A stretch of DNA of 64,000 bases from Candidatus Cloacimonadota bacterium (GCA_029567705.1 JAKPXC010000121.1:1-64000); one strand, 5' to 3'; numbered from the stretch's first letter, positions 34,092 to 44,059 are shown. The notes: a model not told the origin generated them from the letters alone. Program-made: numbers and translations.

Positions 34092-35227
34092 ACATATCTC
34101 CGGGTGGCACTGATGTTCAGGATGATGCCCACGCCAATGGAATCCATCATCAGGGCAGAGCCGCCATAACTTACGAAGGGCAAGGTATTTCCCGTGGGGG
34201 GTAGAATGGAGATGGATACTCCAATATTGACCAGAGCATTGAAAAAGATGTTCATGGCGACCCCGGCGCAAAGATACTTCAGGAATAGGCTTTCCTGGCT
34301 TTCAGCCAGCTTGAAAGACTTAAAGAAGAGCAAGCACTGCAAGCCAAAGAGGATAATGGCTCCCAGGAAGCCCATCTCCTCACCAATAATGGTAAACACA
34401 TAGTCGGTGCGCGCCTCGGGAAGATAGTAATGCTTGGCTCTTCCTCTTGCTATACCTGTACCAAACAAGCCACCACTACTAAGAGCTGCCAGACTCTCTT
34501 TTACCTGATATTCATCTGCTGCAGTGGTCTGAGCATTATCATGGCGTATAAAGAGATTGTATTTCTTGTAAATCTCGATACGTTTCATCCGGAAGGATTC
34601 GCCAAAGCTAAGAATCCCGATACCTCCCAGCAAACCTGTAATCAACACAATGGCAATGAAGCGCTTGCGGAGGCCAGCATAGAAAAGGAGGCAAAGCAGG
34701 GTACCACCACTGATTACCAGAGTACTCATGTGGTTTTCGATTAGGATCAGCAAATAGACTACACCCGTCCAGGCAATCAGGGGAAGGAGGGTCGGGATCA
34801 ACTGCTGGAAGTTCTTTTCTTTGATCTCTTCTTTCTTCTTCTCCAGATAATAGGCATAGAAGACTACCAGGGCCAACCGGGCCAGGAAGCTTGGCTGAAA
34901 ACTGATGGGGCCTAGCTTGAGTAAACGGGTTGCTCCCTTAACGTTTATACCCATCACCAGCACGGCAACCAGCATTATCATAGCCGTAATCACCAAGAGA
35001 ACACTCAAGCGCTTTAGTTTCTCAAGATTGGGATACAGCACGATGAACACCATTGCCAGAATAGCAACAGCCAGAAAGATGAGTTGCTTGTAGAAGTAGC
35101 CCATCGAGCCTTGCACAGAAGTTATATTGAGCATGGTTAAAAGGCCAAATACAGCCAAAGCCAGATACGAGATCAGGATAGATTTGTCGTAATTGACTAC
35201 GTAGGGAGTAGTTCTAGTTTTTTTCAT
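34088..35227 (-). CDS. ftsW: Lipid II polymerase FtsW
   Basis: 379-residue SEDS-family inner-membrane glycosyltransferase with about ten transmembrane helices. The conserved periplasmic loop GLFGTGIARGRAKHYYLPEARTD and DYVFTIIGEEMGFLGA, and the late motif PPTGNTLPFVSYGGSALM, mark SEDS proteins; its place in the dcw cluster next to murG makes FtsW rather than RodA the call. It works with the PBP encoded by ftsI. Its first 14 bp overlap the 3' end of murD. Confidence 0.95.
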   Translation of the reverse strand: MKKTRTTPYVVNYDKSILISYLALAVFGLLTMLNITSVQGSMGYFYKQLIFLAVAILAMVFIVLYPNLEKLKRLSVLLVITAMIMLVAVLVMGINVKGATRLLKLGPISFQPSFLARLALVVFYAYYLEKKKEEIKEKNFQQLIPTLLPLIAWTGVVYLLILIENHMSTLVISGGTLLCLLFYAGLRKRFIAIVLITGLLGGIGILSFGESFRMKRIEIYKKYNLFIRHDNAQTTAADEYQVKESLAALSSGGLFGTGIARGRAKHYYLPEARTDYVFTIIGEEMGFLGAIILFGLQCLLFFKSFKLAESQESLFLKYLCAGVAMNIFFNALVNIGVSISILPPTGNTLPFVSYGGSALMMDSIGVGIILNISATRRYV

Positions 35228-36569
35228 GTTCCCAGGCGATTTCTTCTACCACTTGTTTAAAGACCTGTCCCCTATGTTCAAAGTTGCGGAACTGGTCATA
35301 ACTTGCACACCCCGGGGAAAGCAACACTGTGTCTCCCACCATGGATTCATCGAAGGCCATTTTGACGCAATCTGCCATCGTATCGAGACAAACCAGAGGT
35401 ATCTTACCCAACCAGGCCTGTCTCATCTTGCCGGAAGTCTCTCCAGTAATATATAGCTTTGTGGCCTTGGCTTTAAGAATATCGGTTAGGCAGTTGAAGT
35501 CCTCTCCTTTATCACTGCCACCCATGATCACTCTTAGAGGTGTATCAAACGATTGCAAAGCGCTCCTGACAGAATCTGTATTGGTAGCTTTGGAATCGTT
35601 GTAGAAATAGACTCCGTTCACACTGCCCACCGGTTCCAATCTGTGCACCAGAGGTTTAAAGCCATTGATGGATTTGATCACGCGTTCCAGACCACGTTCA
35701 ACGGAATTCACAGCCAATACCGCTGCCATAAGATTGAGGTGATTATGAGGTCCGCGAAGACTGAGGTCATAGACTGAGACTTTGGCTCTGCCATCAAAGT
35801 TTATAAATTTGGAATCCACCCAAGCGTCGATCCCCTCACGGAGCTTTCTGTAAGAGAACCACAAGGACTTGGCTTTGATCCCCGAGAGTTGCTGTCTATA
35901 TCCTTCCAGCTCGGTATTGAGAATGGCATAATCGTCCTGGCCTTGATTCTCGAAGATTCTGAATTTGGAGAGAGCATAGTGATCGAAGGACGCGTAGCGG
36001 TTCAGATGGTCAGGAGTGATGTTTAGCAGCACCGCCACTTTGGGTTTGAAGGTCTGGATCAGGTCTAACTGGAAGCTGCTGATCTCCAGTACGATATACT
36101 CATAGTTCGGTTTATGAATGTCATAGTTGCAGAAGGCGTCTCCGATGTTACCCGCCAGTATCACTCTTCTATCCATCTTGTTTAGGATATGATAGATGAG
36201 GCTGGCTGTTGTGCTCTTTCCATTGGAGCCGGTCACAGCAATAACCTTGCTGTCGGGATGCATGATCTGAAAGCCGAATTCTATTTCTGAGATCATGGGT
36301 ATCCCTTTAGCGCGTCCCTTCTCAATAATCGGAGCATTAAGAGGAATACCGGGGCTGACAATCCACTCGTCACACTCCAGCAACCTGTCTGTATGCCCGC
36401 CAAACTCCAGCTCGAACTCTTGCTTCAGTGCGGTAGCATCTTTGATCTTTTCTTCAGGAAGCAGATCGCTGAGAAACGCTTTCCCGCCCAACTCTTTGAT
36501 CTTCCTGGCAGCAGCAATTCCGCTGCGTGCAAGGCCCAGCACACCATAGACTTTGTCGTTACTGAACAT
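35214..36569 (-). CDS. murD: UDP-N-acetylmuramoylalanine-D-glutamate ligase
   Basis: 451-residue Mur ligase adding D-Glu. Rossmann-like N-terminus VYGVLGLARSGIAAA, SPGIPLNAP, ATP loop GSNGKSTT (113-120), NITPDHLNRYASFD (central domain) and FYNDSKATNTDSVRSAL (C-terminal), the last being diagnostic for MurD. The ATG at 36569 lies 50 bp downstream of mraY, the second longest gap in the cluster, and the 3' end overlaps ftsW. Confidence 0.97.
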   Translation of the reverse strand: MFSNDKVYGVLGLARSGIAAARKIKELGGKAFLSDLLPEEKIKDATALKQEFELEFGGHTDRLLECDEWIVSPGIPLNAPIIEKGRAKGIPMISEIEFGFQIMHPDSKVIAVTGSNGKSTTASLIYHILNKMDRRVILAGNIGDAFCNYDIHKPNYEYIVLEISSFQLDLIQTFKPKVAVLLNITPDHLNRYASFDHYALSKFRIFENQGQDDYAILNTELEGYRQQLSGIKAKSLWFSYRKLREGIDAWVDSKFINFDGRAKVSVYDLSLRGPHNHLNLMAAVLAVNSVERGLERVIKSINGFKPLVHRLEPVGSVNGVYFYNDSKATNTDSVRSALQSFDTPLRVIMGGSDKGEDFNCLTDILKAKATKLYITGETSGKMRQAWLGKIPLVCLDTMADCVKMAFDESMVGDTVLLSPGCASYDQFRNFEHRGQVFKQVVEEIAWEHEKN

Positions 36570-36619
36570 TCTCTATATCCTTGTTATTTTTTGCATCATA
36601 TTCACCAAAGCAGGCTTAA

Positions 36620-37723
36620 TCACCTAAGCTTTATGGTGGAGAGGCCGATTGCCACCAGCATCACTGCCACTATCCAGAACCGGGTAACAATCTTGGTTTC
36701 ATGCAGCCCCTTCTTCTCAAAGTGGTGATGAAGCGGGGCACAGAGGAATACTCGCCTACCCTCTCCATACTTCTTCTTGGTCCATTTGAACCATGAGGTT
36801 TGAATCATAACCGAACCGGTTTCAGCAAAGAAGATCATACCAATGATTACCAGGAATATCTGTTCTCTAAGCAGGATGGAGATGGTGGCGATGATGCCTC
36901 CCAAAGCCAGAGAACCGGTATCACCCATAAAGACTTGGGCAGGATGGCTATTAAACCACAAAAAGCCGATCAGAGTTCCAACCAGAGCAGCAATGAGTAC
37001 TGTGAGCTCACCCGCATCGGGCAGGAATTCCAGATTTAGATAGTCCGCTGCCCGGAAGTTGCCTTTGAGATAGGCCATCACACCCAAACCGAGGCAAGTG
37101 ATAGCCAAGGTTCCGGCAGCAAGACCATCCAAACCATCGGTAAGATTAACGGCATTGGAAACACCAACAATCAAGAACACAGCAAAAGGTATAAACCCTA
37201 TTCCCAGAGGTAGAATCAAGCTCTTGAAGAAAGGAATCTGGAGGTTTGCCACACCGGCTTTATCACCTCCACCGTAGTAGATTATCATGGTAATCAACAG
37301 ACCCACGCTGATTTGTCCCCACAGCTTATACTTGGGCAGGAGTCCCTTCTTGGCCTTCACGAAGTTCTTCAGATAGTCATCAATGAAACCAAAAATACCC
37401 AGCCATACCGTGGCAAGATACATGATCTGCACTCCCCCGTTGGTTAGATCATTCCAAAGCAGGGAAGCAATCAGGAAGGCAACCAGGATAATCAATCCAC
37501 CCATGGTAGGGGTTCCCTGTTTAGCACGATGTTGCATCGGCATATCCTCATCAATTGTCTCCACTGCAGATTTCTTCTTAAGCAGGCGTATAAAAGCCGG
37601 ACCCAGCAGCAATGTGATCAGGAGGGCTGTGATAAAGGAGCCAATGGAACGAAACGTCACATAGCGGAAGACGTTAAAAGCTATGCTATACTTTGCCAGA
37701 GGGAACAAGAGATGATATAACAT
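36620..37723 (-). CDS. mraY: Phospho-N-acetylmuramoyl-pentapeptide transferase
   Basis: 367-residue polytopic membrane enzyme (about ten helices) that joins phospho-MurNAc-pentapeptide to undecaprenyl phosphate, forming lipid I. Family signatures: KQGTPTMGGLIIL, NLTDGLDGLAAG (substrate/Mg2+ aspartates), FMGDTGSLALGG and the tri-His APLHHHFEKKG near the C-terminus. The length is normal (360). The ATG shares its A with the murEF stop (TAATG), so translation is coupled. Confidence 0.97.
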   Translation of the reverse strand: MLYHLLFPLAKYSIAFNVFRYVTFRSIGSFITALLITLLLGPAFIRLLKKKSAVETIDEDMPMQHRAKQGTPTMGGLIILVAFLIASLLWNDLTNGGVQIMYLATVWLGIFGFIDDYLKNFVKAKKGLLPKYKLWGQISVGLLITMIIYYGGGDKAGVANLQIPFFKSLILPLGIGFIPFAVFLIVGVSNAVNLTDGLDGLAAGTLAITCLGLGVMAYLKGNFRAADYLNLEFLPDAGELTVLIAALVGTLIGFLWFNSHPAQVFMGDTGSLALGGIIATISILLREQIFLVIIGMIFFAETGSVMIQTSWFKWTKKKYGEGRRVFLCAPLHHHFEKKGLHETKIVTRFWIVAVMLVAIGLSTIKLR

Positions 37724-40578
37724 TAGGCGTCTCCTAAACCAGTGAGCAGTTTTTCCAGATGGATGCCATGTGAGGCTTTGATAAGAGTAACACAGTTCTG
37801 AGTGTATTCAGAGATATCTATGCTATCCAGCGTTTCCTGCACTGTGTTAAAGTGATGATACTCTATCTTCGAATTCTCGGGTTGATAGTGAGTTGAGAGC
37901 TCTCCCACCGTGATAAGAGAAGCAAAAGACTTTTCAGAAAGGATAGCTCCGATCATCTGGTGGTACATGGCAGTTTGTTCTCCCAGTTCCAGCATATCTC
38001 CCAGAATAGCCTTATGAGGCCGCTCCGGCTCCAGAACTGCCCAATGTTCGATAGCTTTCTGCATGGAGAGAGGGTTGGCATTGTAGCAATCCACAATCAC
38101 CAGGCCATTCTTCACCTGGATGGTTTCAAGACGGTGTTTCAGCCCCCTGGCACAATCCAGACCCTCTTGAATCTGTTCCGGTTCAAGGCCCAGGCAATTG
38201 GCCATCGCAATGGCAAAGGAGCTATTTGTCACATTGTGGGAGATAGTCGAGTGCAAGGTGTAAAGCTGGTCATTGACCATAAAGGTAATGCTATCCTGAA
38301 GCACATTTATCTCACTGAGCTTGAAATCTGCTTCGGAAGAGCTTCCCACCGAGAGAGCCTGATCCGACCACACAGAGAAACGGGAGTCATCAGCCGGATA
38401 CAACCTGTATTGCAGGGGAACTTTGAAGAGATCTGTCTTTTCACGGTAAACTCCCTCTTCATCTATCAAGTATTCCAGATGGGAAGGGCCAATATTGATG
38501 ATCATTGCGCTATCAGGCATAGAGATTTCGGCTAGCCGGGCAATCTCGCCAAAGTGGTTTGTGCCCAGTTCAAAAACGGCATACCTATCTTCTGGCTCTA
38601 TTCTCAGGATAGTTTTAACCAGGCCGATTAAGTTATTCTCATTCTCGGCCGTCCAGAGAGTCTTACCCGCCTGGGACATGATGGAGGCCAGATACTCTTT
38701 GGTGCTGCTCTTCCCGGTGCTGCCAGTGAGAGCTATCCGGTAGGCGGGAAACATCATCAGGTATTTCCGTGCCAGATCTCCCAAGAGCCGGAAAGCATCA
38801 TTGCATTGTTCATAGTTATCTCCACCGCATGATAAAGGTAACTCCCCTACTCCCAAGTTTAATGCCTCCCGGCAGATTTGAGGCAGATAAGTGTGGCCGT
38901 CGAAATTCTCACCCTTCAAAGCAAAAAAGACGGAGCCAGGCTTGATGGTGCGGCTATCTGTAGAGATGTATCTATACTCCCGGGGAGGGATGTAACCCTG
39001 AACTGAAGTCCCATGTAAAGGATTTATCAGGAGCTTGAGCATCAGCCTGTCCAGGCTCAAAACCAGTTCATCATCGGCTTTAGGCTGTTTCGATTCAGTG
39101 GCATTCAGGTAGTCATAGGCCACCTGGAAGTCATCAAAGTGCTGCCTTTTGCCTTGAATCTCCTGATAATCCTCATGACCTTTCCCGCATAACACAACTG
39201 CATCGCCGGGATTGGCCAGGCGCAAGATGGCCTCTATAGCCGTCTTTCTATCCCGGATAATCCACCAGGGAAACCACAGGTCTGTTCCTGAAAGCATATC
39301 CAGAATGATCTGTTCCGGATTTTCCGTGCGGGGATTATCGTCGGTTATAACCACGCAATCGCTGTTATGTAAAGCTGCTTGCAGCATCAATGGGCGCTTT
39401 CCTCGATCACGATCTCCCCCGGCACCAACCAAACACAGGGTGCGCTTGGGATTCAGCTTGTTGCAGGATTTGAGAATACTCTCAATAGCATCGGGACTGT
39501 GGGCATAATCCACAAAAACCGAGATGCCTTTGCTGTTCGGAACAGACTGGAATCTGCCCTTCACAGGTTTTAGCTGAGGCACAATGCGTTCCAGCAATTT
39601 TACCGAGCAGTTCATCTGCAGCAGACAGGATATCGCCAGAGCCAGATTCTCCACATTGAAGCTTCCGATCAGTTGAGATCGTATACTCAAGCTATTCTTA
39701 TTATGAGTGAGCAGGAAGGAGCTTTCCTGAGAAGTCAACTCTACTTGGGAGACACTATAATCAGCCCCATCCATCCCGATTGAGCTACAGCCCAATCCTG
39801 ATTCTTTGAGCTTGTTATATGACCTTGCTCCAAAAGTATCCATTGTATTGATCAGAACATCTGCTCCCAGAGAGGCATAGTGCTCCAGGAAAGAGTATTT
39901 CACCGCACCATACTCGTCCATGGTTTTATGAAAATCAAGATGCTCCCGGCTGAGATTTGTAAAGAGGCAATAGTTGAAAGCCAATCCGTAGATTCTGTCC
40001 AAAGCTATGGCATGAGAAGATACTTCCATCACGACATGAGTTACGCCGGCATCTCTCATCTGCCCCAGAATCTGGTTCAGCTCGAATATATCCGGAGTGG
40101 TGTGGTTTGTGTGGTGTAGCTCGCCATCGATATAGTATCCCAAGGTACCAATCCAGGCAGCCTTCTTCCCCATCAACCTCAAAGCTTCGTATATCAATAG
40201 TGTAGTAGTAGTCTTGCCATTGGTACCGGTAATCCCGATCAGGCAAAAAGCCTGGCTGGGCTCATTGTAAAACAATCCCGCCAGTAGTGCTGCAGCCTTG
40301 CGGGTATCGTCCACTTTTATATAAGTACCTTTGTAAGCTGAATCATCCTGAACCACCAACAGAGCGGCTCCCCTTTGGAGAGCATCGCCGGCAAAGCTGT
40401 GGCCATCGCTGCTGAGCCCTTTTATGCAGATAAAGATATCTCCGGGCGAGACCTTGCGGTTATCCACTTTGGGAACCGAATCCAGCAGAGTCTCCCGCTG
40501 TTCTGGTTTTAACAAGTGCTCATTGCCAAGCTTGGGATTAAGGAAGCTAAGGCAAGCAAGTATCTGATCCAGCTTCAT
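37723..40578 (-). CDS. Fused MurE-MurF bifunctional Mur ligase
   Basis: 951 residues from the ATG at 40578, which has GGAGG 7 nt upstream and overlaps the ftsI stop (ATGA). The N-terminal half is MurE: GTNGKTTT (118-125), TTPDIFEL, KGRFQSV, VDYAHSPDAIE and DNPRTENP (414-421), the motif that selects meso-diaminopimelate, ending GKGHEDYQEIQG. After a linker (about 495-510) follows MurF: YISTDSRTIKPGSVFFALKG, GSTGKSS (619-625), NENNLIGLVKTIL, FELGTNHFGEI and CYNANPLSMQ. The single chain would add meso-DAP and then D-Ala-D-Ala to the UDP-MurNAc peptide. No frameshift or stop separates the halves. Confidence 0.95.
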   Translation of the reverse strand: MKLDQILACLSFLNPKLGNEHLLKPEQRETLLDSVPKVDNRKVSPGDIFICIKGLSSDGHSFAGDALQRGAALLVVQDDSAYKGTYIKVDDTRKAAALLAGLFYNEPSQAFCLIGITGTNGKTTTTLLIYEALRLMGKKAAWIGTLGYYIDGELHHTNHTTPDIFELNQILGQMRDAGVTHVVMEVSSHAIALDRIYGLAFNYCLFTNLSREHLDFHKTMDEYGAVKYSFLEHYASLGADVLINTMDTFGARSYNKLKESGLGCSSIGMDGADYSVSQVELTSQESSFLLTHNKNSLSIRSQLIGSFNVENLALAISCLLQMNCSVKLLERIVPQLKPVKGRFQSVPNSKGISVFVDYAHSPDAIESILKSCNKLNPKRTLCLVGAGGDRDRGKRPLMLQAALHNSDCVVITDDNPRTENPEQIILDMLSGTDLWFPWWIIRDRKTAIEAILRLANPGDAVVLCGKGHEDYQEIQGKRQHFDDFQVAYDYLNATESKQPKADDELVLSLDRLMLKLLINPLHGTSVQGYIPPREYRYISTDSRTIKPGSVFFALKGENFDGHTYLPQICREALNLGVGELPLSCGGDNYEQCNDAFRLLGDLARKYLMMFPAYRIALTGSTGKSSTKEYLASIMSQAGKTLWTAENENNLIGLVKTILRIEPEDRYAVFELGTNHFGEIARLAEISMPDSAMIINIGPSHLEYLIDEEGVYREKTDLFKVPLQYRLYPADDSRFSVWSDQALSVGSSSEADFKLSEINVLQDSITFMVNDQLYTLHSTISHNVTNSSFAIAMANCLGLEPEQIQEGLDCARGLKHRLETIQVKNGLVIVDCYNANPLSMQKAIEHWAVLEPERPHKAILGDMLELGEQTAMYHQMIGAILSEKSFASLITVGELSTHYQPENSKIEYHHFNTVQETLDSIDISEYTQNCVTLIKASHGIHLEKLLTGLGDA

Positions 40579-42758
40579 AGCGTCGCCTCCAGAGAACAAG
40601 CCGTGTTTCCGGTGATTCTGGAACCGGGAAGGATGGATTGACTTCTCACAATACCACTACCCTGCACAAGGATAGGCACTCTATGCCTGCGAGCCAATTG
40701 CATGGCAGCCCGGATAGTCATGCCTCTCAAATCCGGCATCACATTCTGGGCAACAGGAGCATGATTGGGACTGCTTCCCCTGCCTAGCTTGACCGTGATG
40801 GGATGATATCTATCCACCGAGACTCCGGCCTTGGGGAATTGATCGACAACGACAGAAGCAGAATCCGGACCTTCTATGCTGTATGAAAATCCGGCCTGAT
40901 TCAAGAGACGCTCTGCTTCGAGCATTCCTCTACCAACCAGGGAAGGCATAATCTGGGTGCTTTGTCTGAGCTGCTCATTGTAAGGCAGGATGGAGCAATT
41001 TGGCATAAAAAGTATGTTTTCAATGATTGACTTGGTGGTGGGAGCAGCACTGGTGGAGCCGTAGTGATAACCGGGAGCCGGTTCATCATAAAACGTTACT
41101 ATCACCATCTGGGGATTCTCCACGGGGAAAAGCCCGGCGAAAACAGAAGTGTATTTCCCTGAGGCATAACCCCGGGTTCCGGGAAGGTTCTTTTGGGCTG
41201 TACCCGTCTTACCGCCTACCCGGATATAATCCATCTTGATATGACGTCCGGTCCCATAATCCACCACGGCTTGAAGATAGGCACACATGGAGTCTGTGGC
41301 GGCGGGAGAACTGAGCTCTCGCAATACTCTGGGCTCATAGTGTTCCAGGACATTTCCTTTATCGTCCAAAACGGAATCGAGGATGTATGGCTTCATGTAT
41401 CTTCCACCATTGGCAATGGTGGAATACGCTGCGGCCAATTGTATGGCGGAGACGGAGATGCCCTGACCGAAAGAAATGGATTGAAGAGTATAAGAATCCC
41501 AGTTTTCCAGCTTTTGAAAGAGTCCCGACGACTCACCAAAGAGATTAAGACCGGATTTCTGTCCGAATCCATAGGAGATAAACTGCTCATACAGACGTGG
41601 AGCTCCCAGCAGGGTGGCAATCTCTGCAGCACCCGTATTGGAGGATTTCGCTATAATATCGCGAGGTAGAAGTGCTGCACCTGCATGGATGTGGCCATCG
41701 TTGATAAAGCGACCGTTGGGCATCACTTTCGGGCCACATATTATCCGCTGATTGTATCTCAGAATTCCGGAATCCAAGGCAGGGAGCATAGTGAGAGGTT
41801 TCATAGTGGAACCAGGCTCAAACATGAAGCTTGCAGCGATATTGGGGCTGTTGCGGATTACATTGGGATCGGTGCTGCGATCATCGTGGGAGATCCCTGC
41901 CATGGCCAGAATTCGCCCTGTATTGGGATCCATAATAATGCAACCGGCATTGGAAGCGCTGTATTTTTCCACGCCTTCCAAAAGAGTGTTTTCCACTATC
42001 TCCTGGATATTGGCATCTATTGTTAGCTTTACATTACGTCCGTCAGCCGGATTCTTATGCCTCAGATTGGGATAGGGCACTCGCTCCTGATTTGCATCCA
42101 GCACAATCTCACGCCAGCCGTATGTTCCACCCAGTATCCTGTCATAAGTGGCTTCTATCCCGGTCATCCCGGCAAGTTGATATAGCGAACGCGAAGCAGT
42201 TTCTTCATCAAAACCATTTGATTTCTCTGCCACTGCGCCAAGCAAGCGGCCCGCCAGCTTGCCTTTGGAATATATTCTGTGCATGGAACTGAAGCTGTGA
42301 ATCAAGCCGGGCAGCTTCTGCACTTCGAAGGCACTGATGATAGCTTCCAGTTCAGATTCCCGGATGCGGTTCGATACTACTATAGATGATAGCTTTTTAT
42401 TGCGATTCAATTTGGTCATCACCTGTTCATGGGTGATGTCGCTATTCTCGCTGATCTGATCTGCTATAAGCGTATAGGCTTCCTGCAGGGGGATATCTTT
42501 GCGGGTAGCCCAACGATTGACGGATGCGCGATCCACATCAAGCTGGTAATAGCTGATGGAGCTCACCAGCAGCTCTCCATTGGCATCCAATATGGCACCC
42601 CGTTTGGGGATCAGTATCTCCCGGTTCGGGATGTATCTTCTTCTTCGGAAGCTTCCAAGCTGGTAAGGATCCAAAATCTGAATCCAAAAAAGGTACACAG
42701 CCCAAAGCAGGCTGATGCCACCCAGGAATAGAACCAAGAGACGATAGCGGGATTTCAC
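40575..42758 (-). CDS. ftsI: Division-specific class B penicillin-binding protein with two PASTA domains
   Basis: 727-residue D,D-transpeptidase of septal peptidoglycan, partner of FtsW. Short cytosolic tail, transmembrane helix (about 7-28), dimerisation domain starting IPKRGAILDANGE, then the transpeptidase domain with SxxK = STMK (317-320), SxN = SSN (372-374) and KTG (517-519). Two PASTA repeats follow (about 603-660 and 673-727; MPSLVGRGMLEAERLL..., MPDLRGMTIRAAMQLA...), as in SpoVD/PBP2x rather than E. coli FtsI. The start is GTG at 42758, 6 bp after ftsL, with no good ribosome-binding site. The end overlaps murEF by ATGA. Confidence 0.95.
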   Translation of the reverse strand: MKSRYRLLVLFLGGISLLWAVYLFWIQILDPYQLGSFRRRRYIPNREILIPKRGAILDANGELLVSSISYYQLDVDRASVNRWATRKDIPLQEAYTLIADQISENSDITHEQVMTKLNRNKKLSSIVVSNRIRESELEAIISAFEVQKLPGLIHSFSSMHRIYSKGKLAGRLLGAVAEKSNGFDEETASRSLYQLAGMTGIEATYDRILGGTYGWREIVLDANQERVPYPNLRHKNPADGRNVKLTIDANIQEIVENTLLEGVEKYSASNAGCIIMDPNTGRILAMAGISHDDRSTDPNVIRNSPNIAASFMFEPGSTMKPLTMLPALDSGILRYNQRIICGPKVMPNGRFINDGHIHAGAALLPRDIIAKSSNTGAAEIATLLGAPRLYEQFISYGFGQKSGLNLFGESSGLFQKLENWDSYTLQSISFGQGISVSAIQLAAAYSTIANGGRYMKPYILDSVLDDKGNVLEHYEPRVLRELSSPAATDSMCAYLQAVVDYGTGRHIKMDYIRVGGKTGTAQKNLPGTRGYASGKYTSVFAGLFPVENPQMVIVTFYDEPAPGYHYGSTSAAPTTKSIIENILFMPNCSILPYNEQLRQSTQIMPSLVGRGMLEAERLLNQAGFSYSIEGPDSASVVVDQFPKAGVSVDRYHPITVKLGRGSSPNHAPVAQNVMPDLRGMTIRAAMQLARRHRVPILVQGSGIVRSQSILPGSRITGNTACSLEATL

Positions 42759-42764
42759 GGCGCT

Positions 42765-43121
42765 TTAGTCTAAGATGATTTCAACGTTCTTGGCTTCTGC
42801 TCTGGAAGCAATCAGATCAATGATACAATAGGATTTATCCTCTTGTTTGGGAGAGGGTTCCTGCACGTAGACCACGCTTCCGGCAGGTTTATCTGCGATA
42901 AAATTACTCAGCTCCACTCTCACCAAAGACGAGATGTGCCGCCCGGAACGCAGATCATCCAGTTCCACCAATTGCTCGGTGTTGATGTTCTTTTCGGCAT
43001 TCAGGGTTTTTTCGAGATTTGAATACTGCTTGGTGTAGCGCACCACCTGATTACCATTATGAAAATACATAAAAACTGCTGCCACAAAGACTAGGATTAG
43101 AACAGCGAATTTTCCTCTCAT
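42765..43121 (-). CDS. ftsL: FtsL-like bitopic cell division protein
   Basis: 118 residues: one transmembrane helix near the N-terminus (KFAVLILVFVAAVFMYF), then a predicted coiled coil (QYSNLEKTLNAEKNINTEQLVELDDL) and a short soluble tail. The sequence is too divergent for a motif call; size, topology and position between rsmH and ftsI identify it as FtsL. It would bridge FtsB/FtsQ and the FtsW-FtsI synthase. The ATG at 43121 is preferred (GGGGGAAATA precedes it, and it shares TAATG with the rsmH stop) over an ATG four codons upstream. No ftsB is in the window. Confidence 0.75.
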   Translation of the reverse strand: MRGKFAVLILVFVAAVFMYFHNGNQVVRYTKQYSNLEKTLNAEKNINTEQLVELDDLRSGRHISSLVRVELSNFIADKPAGSVVYVQEPSPKQEDKSYCIIDLIASRAEAKNVEIILD

Positions 43122-44059
43122 TATTTCCCCCATATCTTTTCCGCAACGCGCAGTTTGGCACTGCGAGCCCGGTTATTTATTGCTAATTCATTGGCACTTG
43201 CTTCTATTGGACGACGCGTAATCAGTTTGAGACGCTGTTTCGCATCGCAATTGCACTGGATCATTTTGGGAGGGCATTTGCAACCTTGGGCTGCATCCCT
43301 GAAGATATTCTTTACGATTCTGTCTTCCAGAGAGTGATAACTCATCACCACGATTCTCCCACCCGGATTGAGCAGATGAATGGCGTCTTCCAGAGCCTGT
43401 TCCAGCACCTGCAGCTCTTGATTGACGTGAATCCGTATGGCTTGAAAGACTCTGACCTTGCTTTTCAGCGATTCTTTAGTTCCGCTGCCAACCACAGTTT
43501 CGATGATGGAAGCAAGTTCACGGGTTGTCCGAATCTGGGTATCTTGACGACCGGCTACGATGGCCTTGGCAATCCGCAAAGCATGCAGTTCATCTGAATA
43601 GGAGCGAATTACTTTGGCCAGTTCGCCCACTTCAAGCTGGTTAACCGCTTCCAGTGCACTGTATTCCTGCTCCTGATCCATCCTCATATCAAGCGTGGCA
43701 TCACGGTCAAAACTGAAGCCTCGCTCTGTTTCATCAATCTGATGTGAGGACAGACCCAAGTCAAACAGAATCCCATCGATTCCAGCCACTCTCCGAAGCG
43801 CCAGCTCGGTGCGTAGGGCTGAGAAATTGGCTTGGATAAGTTCTGCTGAGTCACTGAAGTCCTTTAGAACATCAGAGCTATGGCGAATAGCGTCCATATC
43901 CTGATCAAAGCAATAGAGCTTGATTCCCGGGCAAGCCTTTAACATCGCCTGGCTATGCCCTGCTCCACCCAGAGTGGCATCCACATACACCGCTCCCGTC
44001 CGAAGCTGAAGAGCTTCCAGGCATTCGTTTTGCATGACGGGAACGTGATAGATACTCAT
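43121..44059 (-). CDS. rsmH: 16S rRNA (cytosine1402-N4)-methyltransferase
   Basis: 312-residue SAM-dependent enzyme methylating C1402 of 16S rRNA (formerly MraW). SAM motif DATLGGAGHSQAML, then FDLGLSSHQIDETERGFSF, AIRIHVNQEL and GGRIVVMSYHSLEDRIVK, all RsmH hallmarks. Cys-rich CKCPPKMIQCNC near the C-terminus may bind a metal. The ATG at 44059 (MSIYHVPVM) overlaps the mraZ stop as ATGA; the frame is open 28 codons further upstream but those residues are mraZ in another frame. Confidence 0.96.
   Translation of the reverse strand: MSIYHVPVMQNECLEALQLRTGAVYVDATLGGAGHSQAMLKACPGIKLYCFDQDMDAIRHSSDVLKDFSDSAELIQANFSALRTELALRRVAGIDGILFDLGLSSHQIDETERGFSFDRDATLDMRMDQEQEYSALEAVNQLEVGELAKVIRSYSDELHALRIAKAIVAGRQDTQIRTTRELASIIETVVGSGTKESLKSKVRVFQAIRIHVNQELQVLEQALEDAIHLLNPGGRIVVMSYHSLEDRIVKNIFRDAAQGCKCPPKMIQCNCDAKQRLKLITRRPIEASANELAINNRARSAKLRVAEKIWGK

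Noticed and set aside
33015-34271. Longer MurG form starting at 34271
   Set aside because: The extra 60 residues are ftsW coding sequence read in another frame; the ATG at 34091 gives a canonical MurG N-terminus.
37723-40578. MurE-MurF fusion as a sequencing artefact
   Set aside because: The frame is continuous through a plausible linker (about 495-510), and both halves keep their motifs.
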